DNA of 64,000 nucleotides from Halobacillus litoralis (lineage in GTDB: Bacteria; Bacillota; Bacilli; Bacillales; Halobacillaceae): NCBI RefSeq assembly GCF_004101865.1, contig NZ_CP026118.1:1381001-1445000 (forward strand), given 5' to 3'. The notes beneath the pieces were generated by a model. It worked only from the letters and a program-made list of their open reading frames with translations. It searched no databases and was not told where the DNA came from. Below, in pieces: positions 51,958 to 60,920 of the stretch; position 1 is the stretch's first letter, and each line of letters starts with the position of its first letter. Position numbers and translations under genes: made by a program.

Positions 51958-52048
51958 TGGGGGGTGGGCTTGGTTCTCTATTTTAACAGCGCTTTTCAGT
52001 GGTGTTTGGCAAGTACCAGTAAACCGAAAAAGACGAGGAGGTAGATAC

Positions 52049-52327
52049 ATGCTAGTTTATATCATTGCGCTCGCTATCTGTGCTGGGGGTTGGTACTTCT
52101 ATACATATCAATTAAAAAGTGGAGGCTCAACCATTCTTCTCAGCTTATTTTCTCTAGGTATCTCTGTAATGTTTCTTGTGGCAGGATTACTTTTTTCAGG
52201 AGCTGTAGGGAGCCAGGGAGCAACAATGACCGTCGCTTTTTTAGCAATTTTACTATTCTTCAACGGTATTTGCATGTTGATTACAGCACTGATCCAAACA
52301 GCAATCAGGAATGTGAACGAACAATAG
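52049..52327 (+). CDS. Small three-segment membrane protein
   Basis: 92 aa, nearly all hydrophobic: segments at about 2-19, 28-50 and 57-83. GAGGAGG precedes the ATG. I recognise no family. Shares a terminator with the converging helicase gene. Confidence 0.7.
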   Translation: MLVYIIALAICAGGWYFYTYQLKSGGSTILLSLFSLGISVMFLVAGLLFSGAVGSQGATMTVAFLAILLFFNGICMLITALIQTAIRNVNEQ

Positions 52328-52356
52328 CCTCAATAAACCTTCCCTCTAGCATAAAA

Positions 52357-52386
52357 GAGACTGAACCCCATATGGATTCAGTCCTC
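52357..52386. terminator. Shared terminator
   Basis: GACTGAA (52359-52365) pairs with TTCAGTC (52377-52383), extended by AGAG/CTCT. Lies between converging genes. Confidence 0.75.
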
Positions 52387-52390
52387 TCCC

Positions 52391-54583
52391 TCACTTAACT
52401 GTTTTGTTGGCATAAACAGTCGGTGAGGTCTCAGCTTGTGCAACGAGTACCGGCCACCAGAACGGTGCTCCGCGCCAACCATGTTCTTTTTTCCCTTCTT
52501 GCCGAAGCATGATCAATGCTGGAAATTCTCTGGCAACTTTCCTTGCTGCGGCCAATTCTCCACTTCCCTTACCTGGCGTATCAGGAGAGTTTTCAAACTT
52601 ACCATCTTGTTTGTAGCGTCGGATCTGCCTCTGCGTCCTTGTCAGCAACCAGATATAAGCTCCGGACTCTGCTTCTTTACTCAGATAATCCAGCACACCT
52701 TCATATTCGTCAAGGTGAAAGTCACGACCTTCCTCCATTTCAAGAGTTTCATAAACGAGCCTCAGCATCTCTTTCGCTTGGGCGACAGGAATTAAATGAG
52801 CATTGTCCTCTGAATAGTGGGCTGATGTTTTCGCTTTTGCAATCAGGCGGTCGAGCTCAAGGATCGTTTTCTGTATATGAGTTTTGTAGCCGGTTTGGAA
52901 ACCGATCGGCAACATCCGTTTATGCGGGTTGATCATCGTCAATTCAGAGAGCAGAATTTTGTTCGGGTTACATGGTAGAATGCCTTCACTTAAATCACGT
53001 TGGACAAAAACCACACCACGCCGATGCCCGCCTTGCTCGAAAGCGCGACGCAGTTCAGTATCAAATTCGTGAATCTTCTTCATGACAGCATAGATTCTCT
53101 GAGTCGTATAAAAACGGGTTACAGCAAGGTCGGCAACCGGCCGCGCACCGTACATCCTTGAATGCTGCAACACGGTATCCTGCTGAAATGATTTCGGGTT
53201 CCTTCCATAGAAGAAGCCGATCAGATTATGGATGGTAACACCACGGTCCAATATCTGCCCGCCAATAAAAATATTCATCGGAGATCGCAACTGCAGTTGC
53301 CCTGTATGGTCGAGAAGTTCATTGACGTCTTTTTCCGAATTGACAATGTTGCTCACAATGTATTCTTCATCCAGCGAGCGTCGCACTTCTTCATACACAG
53401 CAGAAAAAGCAGGCCTAGTGGTTTTTTCCAATGTTTGGACGGTACGCATCAAATCATCGTAAGATTCGCGGATGAGCCGCTGAAAAAGCTCTGATTCCTC
53501 CCGGGCCGATTCAATTAATAACTGTTCGAATCCCTGAATCAATTCGGCTTGCCAAGCATGCGCCGTTTTCCCCCGTTCCGTATGTATGATGAACGAGTAT
53601 TTCTGTTCGCGCTGACCTTTTTCTCGTTGCTGCCAACGGCGTATGCCAGCCCCGACGATGAAATTGACAATCGCCTGTCGAATATTGCTAATATTTTTCT
53701 GTGTAAGCAAATGTTCCATTTTAACGCGGCGTCCGTCCATCTTTTTCATCACTTCAAGTTCTTTTTCCTCTACAGGATGGAACAGATAAGAAGATAAATG
53801 ACCATCTTTCTCACTCCACTCGAAATACACCTTCCCACCAATGTAATGTTCGTGGATCGGAACTAGTTCTGTAAACGCAGGTCGAATCGGTTCAAACACT
53901 TTCCCTTTATGAATAGTCATATCCTCCGGTTGCAGGTAGAGTGAATACGGAGTTGCTGTCACTTGAAGGAACGCGGGCTTCCTCAGTGTTTCACGCAAGG
54001 TATTTATTTTTGTGGCAATGACACGCATATGCTTCACGTTCTGATCACGTTTATATTCATAAGCCACACTCGCAAAGTCCGCTTCATCATCAATAAAAAG
54101 TACCCGTTTGTCTGTTAGCTGAGGGTATCTTTCCGTGAGAGCATCATGGAGGTGATCGAGGTTACGAGTCTCTTTTTTCACGATTACGGCTAATTTCTGT
54201 GATAATTCATATTTTCTAAGATTGTCAGGCATCGCCATGATGTCATAGACACGCATCTCATCTTCCTCAATCGCCTTCGAAAACTCCTCGTTCAGGCGTG
54301 CGTAGGTCTGTTTAACAAGCGCATTGGTACCCTTTGTCAAAAGAATGACCATATCATAGCCGTTGTCATAAGCAAGAGCCATCACCCCGATAAATGTCCT
54401 CGTTTTCCCTGATTGAATTTTTCCAAGCAGCATCCCAGGATGATGCTCGGTCGTCGAGGTATCGAGAAGTTGAGCCATGGTCCGGATCATACACTCACGT
54501 GAATCCTGCTTATATTGATTTTTTCTACTTAATTGCTGAAAAAATGCTCCATTCGTTTGGAGCAGATGTGTGTTTATCGACAT
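52391..54583 (-). CDS. Z1-domain superfamily II helicase/ATPase, stand-alone
   Basis: 730 aa. Helicase motifs: Walker A GKIQSGKT (54-61), motif II IDDEAD (164-169), motif III TATP (209-212), then the Z1 signature FIGGQILDRGVTIHNLIGFFYGR (439-461) and DTVLQHSRMYGAR (469-481), the Z1 form of motifs V and VI. In other bacteria Z1 helicases belong to restriction-like clusters with MORC/MutL-type ATPases, a nuclease and a methylase. None of those partners is next to it here. The C-terminal 200 residues are unfamiliar. A defence or DNA-processing role is inferred from the domain only. Confidence 0.85.
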   Translation of the reverse strand: MSINTHLLQTNGAFFQQLSRKNQYKQDSRECMIRTMAQLLDTSTTEHHPGMLLGKIQSGKTRTFIGVMALAYDNGYDMVILLTKGTNALVKQTYARLNEEFSKAIEEDEMRVYDIMAMPDNLRKYELSQKLAVIVKKETRNLDHLHDALTERYPQLTDKRVLFIDDEADFASVAYEYKRDQNVKHMRVIATKINTLRETLRKPAFLQVTATPYSLYLQPEDMTIHKGKVFEPIRPAFTELVPIHEHYIGGKVYFEWSEKDGHLSSYLFHPVEEKELEVMKKMDGRRVKMEHLLTQKNISNIRQAIVNFIVGAGIRRWQQREKGQREQKYSFIIHTERGKTAHAWQAELIQGFEQLLIESAREESELFQRLIRESYDDLMRTVQTLEKTTRPAFSAVYEEVRRSLDEEYIVSNIVNSEKDVNELLDHTGQLQLRSPMNIFIGGQILDRGVTIHNLIGFFYGRNPKSFQQDTVLQHSRMYGARPVADLAVTRFYTTQRIYAVMKKIHEFDTELRRAFEQGGHRRGVVFVQRDLSEGILPCNPNKILLSELTMINPHKRMLPIGFQTGYKTHIQKTILELDRLIAKAKTSAHYSEDNAHLIPVAQAKEMLRLVYETLEMEEGRDFHLDEYEGVLDYLSKEAESGAYIWLLTRTQRQIRRYKQDGKFENSPDTPGKGSGELAAARKVAREFPALIMLRQEGKKEHGWRGAPFWWPVLVAQAETSPTVYANKTVK

Positions 54584-54710
54584 GTTGATGAACTCCTTTT
54601 TTCAAAACACGCCTATTATACCGCAATTACCCCACCGAATAAAAGAGTGCAGGCTGTTACTTACGCAGCACATGACTCACAGGCTGGTATTTTATAGTTT
54701 GCTAGATAAA

Positions 54711-54747
54711 TAAAAAAGACAGCCTCTTCTGCACGGAAGAGGCTGTC
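54711..54747 (-). terminator. Terminator after the YkvA gene
   Basis: GACAGCCTCTTC (54718-54729) pairs with GAAGAGGCTGTC (54736-54747); T-rich exit on the minus strand. Confidence 0.9.
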
Positions 54748-54824
54748 AATCGAAGTTTTTCATGTTTTCGTGAAATTCACGTCGAATTTTTTAAGTGAAT
54801 CGTGGTGGGCATTCTACCAACTAC

Positions 54825-55268
54825 TTATTTCTTATCTTTTTCCTCTAACGGATCTTGCAAATTTTCCAAATCGACAGAGTCACCAAAAATCTTTTCCATT
54901 CTAGTTTTTGCGTTCCCTTTCACTTCCTCATCGATATGCGACAGAACCTGATAGACAGCATAAATTATTACCGCACTATCATCAGCAAAACCGACAGCTG
55001 GAATGAAATCCGGAATCACATCGAGTGGCAAGATGAGGTAGCCAAGTGCACCTGCAATGGTAAGCTTCGCCTTCTTCGGAGTTTCAGGACTTTTAAAAGC
55101 ATAGTAAAGCAAAAGACTGTAATAGACGATTTTCGTTCCGATTTGACCACTATATTTACGCAGCTTTTCCCCAAACTCCTTCTCTGAAAAATATTTGCGT
55201 CCACGCGCAATCGCTTTTTTCGGGTTCAGGTTATCAAGCTTTTCTTGATATGTTTTTTCTTTTGTCAT
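54825..55268 (-). CDS. YkvA family (DUF1232) membrane protein
   Basis: 147 aa. The DUF1232 block is IVYYSLLLYYAFKSPETPKKAKLTIAGALGYLILPLDVIPDFIPAVGFADDSAVIIYAV, with a short amphipathic or membrane hairpin. Found across bacteria without a known function. Hydrophilic head and tail. Single gene with terminator. Confidence 0.9.
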   Translation of the reverse strand: MTKEKTYQEKLDNLNPKKAIARGRKYFSEKEFGEKLRKYSGQIGTKIVYYSLLLYYAFKSPETPKKAKLTIAGALGYLILPLDVIPDFIPAVGFADDSAVIIYAVYQVLSHIDEEVKGNAKTRMEKIFGDSVDLENLQDPLEEKDKK

Positions 55269-55640
55269 ACAAGCACCATCCTCTTACGATACTTTTAACA
55301 AAAACGACAATGTTTAAACTCCTTTATATATCGGCTTTTTCCATTTATTAAGAAGGACAGCAAAATCGTGCCTTCCATTTTAGCTTTATAATTAACATCT
55401 CGCAAAACAGATGACGACACCATACAGTTCAATAGCCCAAGTCAACCTTCCAAACTATCATTTTTACAACCAGTATGAAGTTATCAGCTTCTTTCTTGGT
55501 GAGTTCATTGTAGAACGAACACTAGTTTTGTCGACACAGCCAAAAACACTTACAGTTCTTGGCTGCTTCTGGTACTTTTAGAGTAACAATGTCAAAGTTT
55601 CATATATTTTTGTTTTCACTTAAAAAGGAGAGGGATCGAA
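55269..55640. other. 372-base leader/intergenic region of the ATP-grasp operon
   Basis: No gene visible. An imperfect hairpin CAGCCAAaAAC/GTTcTTGGCTG lies at about 55537-55565, 75 bases before the ATP-grasp start; no U tract follows. A long 5' leader or control region is possible, but no known riboswitch is recognisable. Confidence 0.5.
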
Positions 55641-56900
55641 ATGGAACTGGATCAACTTGAATTGAATGCGACTGTGGAGGAAACTGAGAAAACGAAACCG
55701 TATTATACGGCACTGATAGGTTGGAGTGTGCAAGCGATTGAGGCAGCAGCAAGGATGAATCGTCCCTTTGTCGTTGTAGGTCCGTCAGATTTCCAAATGT
55801 ATGCGGAGAAACATGATATCCCGTTTGTCGGTTGGGATTTTAACAAAATCAACGAAAGCTCTGATCATTTGTACATGCAGTTAAAGGAAATGGGCGTAGA
55901 AGTCGCAGTCCCATTATATGAAGAATGTGTGGAATGGGCAGGTGCTTTAAACGCACGTTTCCGTGAAGATCCTCGTGTATTCAACCGTTCCCTGTTACTT
56001 CGTGATAAAGGGATGATGAAGCGTAAAGCACAGATTTCAGGCATTAAAGTCGGTGTGTTTGAAGAAGCACGAGACAAAGAGGATGTTGAACGATTCTTGA
56101 AACGTGTCAATGAAGCGCTGTTGAAGCTCGAAGGTGACCACCTCGACCCGATCCATGTGAAGCCGCTCGATAAAGCAGGATCTGTCGGTCATTTGGCTAT
56201 TTATAATAAAGATGATATCGACCGCATTGTAGACACTGATTTTCCATTACTGATGGAGAGCCACTTGGATGGACAGGAATTTTCAGTGGAAGCTTTCATT
56301 CACAAAGGCAAAGTCCGTTTTCTCAACATCACCGAATATGTCAAATTGGGGTACTCCAACTTCGTACCGGCTTCACCTGCACTGGAGGAAAAAAGACCTC
56401 TGATCGAACGTGCGGTCCAGCAGCTCGTCGACGCTTTTGAAATCGAGTATGGAGTCATCCATCCGGAATATTTCATTACGCAAGATGGCACACTTCACTT
56501 TGGCGAAGTCGCAGCACGTGTACCGGGCGGTCATATTTTCGATTTAATCGAGCGCGCCTATGGATTCAGTGCTTATGAAGCGCAAATTTTGTGCAGTGAT
56601 CCGAATACGACCGAAGAGGAAATTCGTGAATTTTTTCCGGACCCTTACTCCTACGAAAAGTACGCCGGATGTCTGATGGTGCACCCGAATGTTGATTATG
56701 TGGAAGACTTGAAGATTCCGGATGAGCTTGAAGAGCATCCATACTTCGAGAAGCATGACATGTTCACACCTCCACAAGGAAAAGTGGCAGAACGTGTCGG
56801 TTTCGGAAATCATTATGGAACAATCTTTTTCTATGGCAGAGATAGTGAAGAAATGACAGAGCTGCTCAAAGCCTACGAACAGTATAATTTCTACGTATAA
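55641..56900 (+). CDS. ATP-grasp ligase, operon with papain-like protein
   Basis: 419 aa. An N-terminal pre-ATP-grasp domain (TALIGWSVQAIEAAARMNRPFVVVGPSDFQMYAE) is followed by the ATP-grasp fold: Lys174 in HVKPLDKAGS, LLMESHLDGQEFSVEAF (Glu206, Glu213), and the metal site GVIHPEYFITQDGTLHFGEVAARVPGG (Glu289, Arg293). Such enzymes join a carboxylate to an amine or thiol through an acyl-phosphate. I cannot tell the substrate; it is not a recognisable purine, biotin or D-Ala ligase. AAGGAGAGGG lies before the ATG. The papain-like gene begins 30 bases after its stop. Confidence 0.88.
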   Translation: MELDQLELNATVEETEKTKPYYTALIGWSVQAIEAAARMNRPFVVVGPSDFQMYAEKHDIPFVGWDFNKINESSDHLYMQLKEMGVEVAVPLYEECVEWAGALNARFREDPRVFNRSLLLRDKGMMKRKAQISGIKVGVFEEARDKEDVERFLKRVNEALLKLEGDHLDPIHVKPLDKAGSVGHLAIYNKDDIDRIVDTDFPLLMESHLDGQEFSVEAFIHKGKVRFLNITEYVKLGYSNFVPASPALEEKRPLIERAVQQLVDAFEIEYGVIHPEYFITQDGTLHFGEVAARVPGGHIFDLIERAYGFSAYEAQILCSDPNTTEEEIREFFPDPYSYEKYAGCLMVHPNVDYVEDLKIPDELEEHPYFEKHDMFTPPQGKVAERVGFGNHYGTIFFYGRDSEEMTELLKAYEQYNFYV

Positions 56901-56930
56901 GCGGTCACTGATAGAGAAAGGAGAGGTCCG

Positions 56931-58892
56931 ATGCCTCAAACGACTGATGTCCTTGCGGAGCGATTCACTCATGCCTTAGACGGGTTAGCAAATGCTCATT
57001 CTTTTGCAAAAATGAAATACCAAACAGACGTCTATCAGGAGGCAAACCGCCTGATAGAAGCAGAGGATGGGCTTGAAAAGCTATATCAACATGCTTACCG
57101 CTTTGAAGAATCAGGTGTATTTCAAGACGGGCCCTGGGAAGCAGCAGAAAAATTGCAACCTCCCCTCGTCGCTGGTTCATTGAAAGCTAAAGGCCTGCCG
57201 ATGATTATCGAAGTGTTAAGTGAGTTGCGCATGCTTGCTATTGCTGAAGGAAAAACAGCTAATTCAAACGTTTCAGCGAAAATGGCAGAAGAGTTCTTAA
57301 ATGAAGTAATGGTCCTGAACCTGAACCTATTGTTTCCAGATGCAAGTGAAAGTGCCCGAATAGAGAACCATGAGAATGATGAAAAAGCGGAGAAGCTATT
57401 CCAATTCCTCTCTAATCATTTGTCGTCCACCGCACTTGTCCAGACGCTGATTGATGAAATCAAACGCCTGACCTCCCAGCGCCCGATCATGATCAAACGG
57501 ATCGTTTCGATGATCAAAATGGCGAAGAAAATGGTAGAACAGGAATCTGAAGAAAAAGACAAAGCGGAGCTGAAACAGTTCATCGCTGCGATTGAAGGGC
57601 CGTCAACATTGAGCGCTCAGTTCAACGACGTGCATGCCTATCGTTCACAGTTGAAGCTGCTCACAAGGACCGATTTGATTTCAGAGAGCGTCGCTTTAGC
57701 ACAATCCATGCGTGAAACCGGGCTTGTCGCACCACACCATGCTACACTGATTCGTTTTTTAAGTAAAAAGAATCCCGGTCTGCTAGCATATACACTCAAT
57801 TTAAACAGCAAAGGCAGTGCCAACCTGGAAGAAAACCGGGAACTTGTCATTCAACTGATTCGCGCCTCTATTTTTCCGGCCACTCGCCAGGCGATATACG
57901 GATTAGCAATGATGCTTGAACGTGGTATCTTATCACACTCCCCCGTTGCACCGGGATTACGGAGATTGGTTGAACTCGACATTCGCCCAGACGTACGCAA
58001 CGCTTTGTATTCTACAACTGCTCAAGGAGAAGGTGTGACAGCCAACAGCATCCTTGTCGCTGGAGCCATCCAAATTCTTGGCCAGCCATTGGGCGTCGGT
58101 CAAGGGTTCAATCCGACCTGCCAAGCTGCACGGGGCATTAGCTTATGGGCTCAGCACGCTCCTGGATTTTTGCTTGAAATCATACCGCGGGCTGCCCGTG
58201 ACGGCGATCTCGATTTCACATTCGAGGGGACACCCATTCATTCGAAAGACCTGAAGGGCGGCCTTGCACCAGACCTGGATAAAGAGCTCGACCCTGTTTC
58301 TTTAGTCTTAGTGCCACACCTCGACCGGATTTATAGTGAAATGATGACCCGAGTCGCTTTGCGTGGCGATGACGGTCACCGCTGGGTCAATCCAGCTTTC
58401 TATGGGAACTGGGTTCAAAAAGGCTTCAGTTCTGTATTCGATCCTATTACAGGGTATGTGCTCGATTATTCCGGCTTCGTCAAGCTGTTCTACGCGACGC
58501 ACCACCCTGAATATAACGATGACTATGAATTGATTTACCCTAACCCTGTCGGGATTTTCATTACGAACGTCCACGGCAAACTCCTAGGCCTGCACGCCGT
58601 ATCCATTACAAAAATCGGCAAGGATCCAAACGGCGTAGAACGGATTTATTTTTACAATCCGAACAATGACGGCTCGCAAAACTGGGGACAGAACATCGAA
58701 CCAAGCGTAGGCGGATATGGCGAAGCAGAAGGCGAAAGTTCCCTCCCCTTCCACGAATTCGTCTCTCGCCTCTACGCCTTCCACTACAATCCTTACGAAC
58801 AGGGAGAGGCTTATGCAGTGGAACACTCGATCGTAGAGAACATCCGCCAGCTAGCGCAGGAAAGCTGGGGGAAAGATTACACTTGGGTGTGA
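56931..58892 (+). CDS. Large protein with papain-like cysteine domain
   Basis: 653 aa, no named family recognised. Residues 1-380 are mostly helical and soluble, without signal peptide. From 385 a papain-like arrangement appears: Gln391 and Cys397 in GQGFNPTCQAARG (six apart, as Gln19-Cys25 in papain), His555 in LLGLHAVSIT and Asn576 or Asn578 in FYNPNND. Both a peptidase and an acyltransferase could have this layout. GAAAGGAGAGG before the start. Tight coupling to the ATP-grasp gene suggests one pathway, for example making and then trimming or transferring an amide-linked product. Cytosolic. Confidence 0.7.
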   Translation: MPQTTDVLAERFTHALDGLANAHSFAKMKYQTDVYQEANRLIEAEDGLEKLYQHAYRFEESGVFQDGPWEAAEKLQPPLVAGSLKAKGLPMIIEVLSELRMLAIAEGKTANSNVSAKMAEEFLNEVMVLNLNLLFPDASESARIENHENDEKAEKLFQFLSNHLSSTALVQTLIDEIKRLTSQRPIMIKRIVSMIKMAKKMVEQESEEKDKAELKQFIAAIEGPSTLSAQFNDVHAYRSQLKLLTRTDLISESVALAQSMRETGLVAPHHATLIRFLSKKNPGLLAYTLNLNSKGSANLEENRELVIQLIRASIFPATRQAIYGLAMMLERGILSHSPVAPGLRRLVELDIRPDVRNALYSTTAQGEGVTANSILVAGAIQILGQPLGVGQGFNPTCQAARGISLWAQHAPGFLLEIIPRAARDGDLDFTFEGTPIHSKDLKGGLAPDLDKELDPVSLVLVPHLDRIYSEMMTRVALRGDDGHRWVNPAFYGNWVQKGFSSVFDPITGYVLDYSGFVKLFYATHHPEYNDDYELIYPNPVGIFITNVHGKLLGLHAVSITKIGKDPNGVERIYFYNPNNDGSQNWGQNIEPSVGGYGEAEGESSLPFHEFVSRLYAFHYNPYEQGEAYAVEHSIVENIRQLAQESWGKDYTWV

Positions 58893-58928
58893 AATTAAAA
58901 GAGGAAGCGTCCGGGGAGATACGATAAG

Positions 58929-58981
58929 CACAAGACAAACAACATAAGTGGAATTTTCTTCACATCGTTGATTGTCTTGTG
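58929..58981. repeat. Inverted repeat downstream of the papain-like gene
   Basis: CACAAGACAA (58929-58938) and TTGTCTTGTG (58972-58981) with a 33-base loop. No U tract. Might be a weak terminator or RNA end; uncertain. Confidence 0.35.
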
Positions 58982-59033
58982 TAAGTGTCTGAGCTCTGTA
59001 AGCACAAGCAGATTTTACGATTTCCTAAGACAA

Positions 59034-59070
59034 CAAAAAAAGACTTCCGGAATACCGGAAGTCTTTTTTA
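59034..59070 (-). terminator. Terminator of csp copy 1, bidirectional
   Basis: AAAAAGACTTCCGG pairs with CCGGAAGTCTTTTT around AATA; T-rich on both strands. Confidence 0.92.
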
Positions 59071-59076
59071 TGTTAC

Positions 59077-59274
59077 TTATTTTTGAACGTTAGCGGCTTG
59101 TGGGCCACGGCTGCCTTCTTCGATTTCGAAAGAAACAGTTTCGTTCTCTTCTAGAGTTTTGAAACCTTCACCTTGAATAGCAGAGAAATGAACGAATACA
59201 TCGTCTTGACCTTCTACTTCAATAAAACCGAAACCTTTTTCTGCGTTGAACCATTTAACTGTACCTTGTACCAT
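59077..59274 (-). CDS. Cold-shock protein, copy 1
   Basis: 65-aa CspB/CspD-type protein: [33 protein letters not shown] carries RNP1 (KGFGFIEV) and RNP2 (VFVHFSAI). Single-stranded RNA/DNA chaperone in the cytosol. GCAGGAGG lies before the ATG at 59274. Nearly identical to the copy at 59759 (differences at residue 2 and near the C-terminus). A long leader with conserved structure suggests cold-responsive translation. Confidence 0.97.
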   Translation of the reverse strand: MVQGTVKWFNAEKGFGFIEVEGQDDVFVHFSAIQGEGFKTLEENETVSFEIEEGSRGPQAANVQK

Positions 59275-59399
59275 ATGTGTTGCCTCCTGCGTGGAACTAT
59301 TCCACAATGTATTACTATTTTTGCTCTGCATATTCATTCAAGACGAAAGTGACTTTCTAGTTACTTTAGCTTTCACTCGTAAACGAACAAGAATAATTA
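59275..59399 (-). promoter_or_regulatory. Structured cold-shock leader of csp copy 1
   Basis: About 125 bases from the predicted start point to the ATG, strongly conserved with the leader of copy 2. A GTGGAA/TTCCAC hairpin (59291-59305) lies just upstream of the ribosome site, and a shared block with repeated AAGTNACTTT sequence lies further upstream. Confidence 0.8.
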
Positions 59400-59405
59400 A
59401 TTTTA

Positions 59406-59434
59406 ATTATAACCCGATCTGCCCAATCCGTCAA
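59406..59434 (-). promoter_or_regulatory. Sigma-A promoter of csp copy 1
   Basis: -35 TTGACG, 17-bp spacer, -10 TATAAT on the minus strand. Confidence 0.88.
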
Positions 59435-59714
59435 GCGGTCCCCGAATTTTTTTTATGAATACGTTTCTTTTCTTTCTTGAGTGCTGCAGGAAGTGGAATC
59501 TGATCAAAAGAAAAACGTATGATCTAACTGATCGGGAACAAGAGCGACCAAGCAACATGGTTTTTTCCTCCAGTTTTAAACTTGGCAGTGCTTACTTACC
59601 TAGAAAGGAACAGATGAAGTTAGCTATACAAAAATTAAAAGAACGCTCCTACTTGGAGTGAGCCAAAGCAGCCCAATATATTCAATGGATGTAATTTTAT
59701 ATTTTTTCAGATTG

Positions 59715-59750
59715 CAAAAAAGAGGCTTCCGATTAATCGGAAGCCTCTTA
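59715..59750 (-). terminator. Terminator of csp copy 2
   Basis: A 15-bp palindrome pair (59720-59734 with 59735-59749, loop TTAA), then T-rich sequence on the minus strand. Confidence 0.9.
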
Positions 59751-59758
59751 TCTCTTAC

Positions 59759-59956
59759 TTATCTTTGGACGTTAGCAGCTTGTGGGCCACGGTCGCCTTC
59801 AACAATTTCAAAAGAAACTGTTTCGTTTTCTTCTAGAGTCTTGAAGCCTTCGCCTTGAATAGCAGAGAAATGAACGAATACATCGTCTTGACCTTCTACT
59901 TCAATAAAACCGAAACCTTTTTCTGCGTTGAACCATTTAACTGTACCTTGTAACAT
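59759..59956 (-). CDS. Cold-shock protein, copy 2
   Basis: 65-aa cold-shock protein with RNP1 and RNP2 as in copy 1. Differs mainly at LQ for VQ at the start and [14 protein letters not shown] at the end. Ribosome site GCAGGAGG. Stands 480 bases from copy 1 in the same direction, each with its own promoter, leader and terminator, so the two arose by tandem duplication and are regulated separately. Confidence 0.97.
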   Translation of the reverse strand: MLQGTVKWFNAEKGFGFIEVEGQDDVFVHFSAIQGEGFKTLEENETVSFEIVEGDRGPQAANVQR

Positions 59957-60081
59957 GTTGTTACCTCCTGCGTGGATGTGTCATCCACATTGTATTACTA
60001 TTATTGCTCTGCGAATTCATTCAGACGAAAGTGACTTTCAAGTTACTTTAGCTTTCATTCGTAAACGAACAAGAATAATTA
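59957..60081 (-). promoter_or_regulatory. Structured cold-shock leader of csp copy 2
   Basis: The hairpin before the ribosome site is GTGGATG/CATCCAC (59972-59988), changed on both arms relative to copy 1 but still paired. The upstream block is almost identical to copy 1 over about 80 bases. Confidence 0.8.
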
Positions 60082-60087
60082 ACTCCC

Positions 60088-60116
60088 ATTATATCTGCCT
60101 GATCATCATCTGTCAA
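60088..60116 (-). promoter_or_regulatory. Consensus sigma-A promoter of csp copy 2
   Basis: -35 TTGACA, 17 bp, -10 TATAAT on the minus strand, a full match to consensus. Confidence 0.93.
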
Positions 60117-60203
60117 CATCATTCAGTATTTTTTGCAGTCCTATTGAAAAAGTAAGCAGTAAATAAGCGCGAAATTAACATTCGAATAGTCAACTTACAC
60201 TTA

Positions 60204-60638
60204 TTATTCGTCGTCTTCAGGATACGGCGTTAATTCTTCCGAAGCCTCCGTGCGCAGCTGCGCTACATTTGTATCCACTTCATTTGCACCTGTGTCTTCC
60301 TCTAACTCGCTTCTTACATATTTGTGGAACATATACTCGAAAACCGCTAAACCTACTGAAGAAATTAAGGACGCCGTAAACAAGTCCCCTCCAACAGTCA
60401 ATGCATCACTCATGAAGTAAATGATGACAAAAGCCAGAACAAAATCTGAAATTGTTGCAATCGTATTGTTCGTTCTCGGCAAGATGATCATATCCCCCAC
60501 CACATATGAGAGGAGACTGACAACCATTGTAATCAAAAAGACGTTTCCGAACGCCATATCATACCCGGCACCTAAGACAATATAAAGGAAGGCCAATGTC
60601 ACAAAAAATTTGATGGCCAACAGTTTGATGTGCTCCAT
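60204..60638 (-). CDS. YndM family (DUF2512) membrane protein
   Basis: 144 aa. Four membrane segments, with the family features LLAIKFFVTLAFLYIVLG and SYVVGDMIILPRTNNTIATISDFVLAFVIIYFMS, then an acidic tail (EELTPYPEDDE). B. subtilis YndM is of unknown function, and the family is found in spore formers. GGAGGTG lies before the ATG at 60638. Transcribed alone. Confidence 0.9.
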   Translation of the reverse strand: MEHIKLLAIKFFVTLAFLYIVLGAGYDMAFGNVFLITMVVSLLSYVVGDMIILPRTNNTIATISDFVLAFVIIYFMSDALTVGGDLFTASLISSVGLAVFEYMFHKYVRSELEEDTGANEVDTNVAQLRTEASEELTPYPEDDE

Positions 60639-60860
60639 AATAATCACACCTCCTTCCAACGCTTATCTTTTACGATAACCATCACTCTATACAACAGAGT
60701 TTCATCAATAATGGAAATCTGGAAAATGTTTCTTTTCTTCAAAAACAAATCCTCAACCCAAATCTAAAAAATAAGAGCAAAAACACTTTGACCTCAAATA
60801 GTCTCTCCAGAGTTTGGTCAGATCAATTTCAGCTGTCCATTATTTATTTCTTAAACTGCA

Positions 60861-60896
60861 AAAAAGCTTGACCGAAAATACTTCAGTCAAGCTTTG
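60861..60896 (-). terminator. Terminator after the Eis-type gene
   Basis: AAAGCTTGAC (60863-60872) pairs with GTCAAGCTTT (60886-60895), extended by GAA/TTC inside; the minus-strand exit is TTTTTG. Confidence 0.85.
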
Positions 60897-60920
60897 TGAT
60901 TATTTTTTTAATGTAAGTGA

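Noticed and set aside
55537..55565. Known riboswitch in the ATP-grasp leader
   Set aside because: The hairpin is short and none of the conserved blocks of TPP, SAM, lysine, glycine, FMN or T-box leaders is present.
59455..59661. 68-codon open frame between the two cold-shock genes
   Set aside because: No ribosome site before the ATG, which lies just upstream of the csp copy 1 promoter on the opposite strand; no family resemblance.
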